A stretch of DNA of 5,944 nt from an uncultured Haemophilus sp. (lineage in GTDB: Bacteria > Pseudomonadota > Gammaproteobacteria > Enterobacterales > Pasteurellaceae): NCBI RefSeq assembly GCF_937976265.1, contig NZ_CALJRX010000191.1, forward strand, positions 1 through 5,944. The letters run 5' to 3'. This document shows, piece by piece, positions 5,415-5,944 of the stretch (its first letter is position 1; each line of letters begins with the position of its first letter). Under the pieces are notes generated by a model. That model did no database searches, was not told where the DNA came from, and worked only from the letters and a program-made list of their open reading frames with translations. Both the position numbers and the translations under genes were made by a program.

Positions 5415-5944
5415 GTGAATCAGCAACTTTCTTTACCTATTCATCAAATTGATGATGAAACGCTTGAGAATTTTTATAGCGATAATAATGCATTATTGCT
5501 CAATTCTTTGCGTCAAAATATGACTGATTTACAGCAACAATTCTTCTACCTTTGGGGAAACCAAAGCGTCGGAAAAACTCATCTTCTACGCGCACTCTGT
5601 AATGAATATATCCAGAAACAACAGAGCGCCATTTATGTCCCGTTGAGCAAATCACAATATTTCTCCACTGCTGTTTTTGATAATTTAGAACAGCAAGAAT
5701 TAGTTTGTTTAGATGATTTGCAAACAATTATTGGAAATTCAGAATGGGAAATTGCCTTATTTGATCTCTTTAATCGCATTAAGGCTAATGGCCAAACCTT
5801 ATTAGTTGTCAGTGCAGATCAATCTCCTACTGCTCTCCCCGTTAAATTACCAGATCTGGCTTCTCGCTTAAAATGGGGAGAGAGTTATCAATTGATTCCA
5901 CTCAGCGATGAACAAAAACTCGCTGTATTGAAACAAAATGCCCA
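5415..5944 (+). CDS. hda: Hda, DnaA regulatory inactivator (3' end outside the window)
   Basis: Hda binds the DNA sliding clamp and makes DnaA-ATP hydrolyse its ATP, preventing extra rounds of replication. The window holds 176 codons of about 230, open to the edge. The N-terminus carries the clamp-binding motif QLSLP (residues 4-8). The AAA+ core shows Walker A GNQSVGKT (48-55), a Walker B-like LVCLDD (96-101), a sensor-1 region (LLVVSAD, 129-135) and the box VII segment LPDLASRLKWG with R151 as the presumed arginine finger. The start is GTG 5415: an in-frame TAG at 5409-5411 forbids a longer form, and the next ATG (5520, codon 36) would lose the clamp motif. No Shine-Dalgarno sequence is seen. 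It follows uraA as in E. coli, but just after the uraA terminator. It is distinguished from DnaA by its small size and N-terminal clamp motif. Confidence 0.93.
   Translation, partial: MNQQLSLPIHQIDDETLENFYSDNNALLLNSLRQNMTDLQQQFFYLWGNQSVGKTHLLRALCNEYIQKQQSAIYVPLSKSQYFSTAVFDNLEQQELVCLDDLQTIIGNSEWEIALFDLFNRIKANGQTLLVVSADQSPTALPVKLPDLASRLKWGESYQLIPLSDEQKLAVLKQNA

Noticed and set aside
5500..5727. 75-codon - strand open frame near the right end
   Set aside because: It is antisense to hda, whose + frame shows Walker A, Walker B and clamp-binding motifs over the same bases.

Overview
The window looks like chromosomal DNA of a Pasteurellaceae bacterium of the Haemophilus/Aggregatibacter group. It is AT-rich, carries two perfect copies of the Haemophilus-type DNA uptake signal core AAGTGCGGT (3233-3241 on +, 4056-4064 on -), and has the gene order upp-uraA-hda, which is also known from Escherichia coli. 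The species cannot be fixed from this sequence. All genes lie on the + strand.

Layout: 1-123 is the 3' end of a GntP-like (gluconate-type) permease gene, closed by a strong intrinsic terminator. After a 338-base gene-free stretch comes norB (462-2705), a complete quinol-dependent nitric oxide reductase, with its own leader and its own terminator, so it reads as a single-gene unit. Next is a small unrecognised gene (2889-3227) of 112 codons, with four cysteines, three of them in a C-terminal CGSCGGC tail. It sits behind a perfect FNR box placed as expected for oxygen-controlled activation. Then come upp (3349-3975, uracil phosphoribosyltransferase), a terminator, uraA (4096-5343, uracil/H+ symporter), another terminator, and the first 176 codons of hda (5415 to the window edge), the DnaA regulator.

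Together: norB detoxifies or respires NO under low oxygen, and the small FNR-controlled gene belongs to the same physiological state, but its function is unknown. upp and uraA form the uracil import and salvage pair. The upp start region begins GATTTG plus a T run, resembling the UTP-sensitive initially transcribed regions of E. coli pyrimidine genes. hda is a housekeeping replication gene positioned 23 bases after the uraA terminator.

Most of the window is ordinary. The observations most worth following are the FNR-driven Cys-tail protein with its G-free leader and no Shine-Dalgarno sequence, the possible UTP-sensing upp start, and the perfect 10-bp inverted repeat in the norB leader. No mobile element, CRISPR array, tRNA or rRNA gene was seen.
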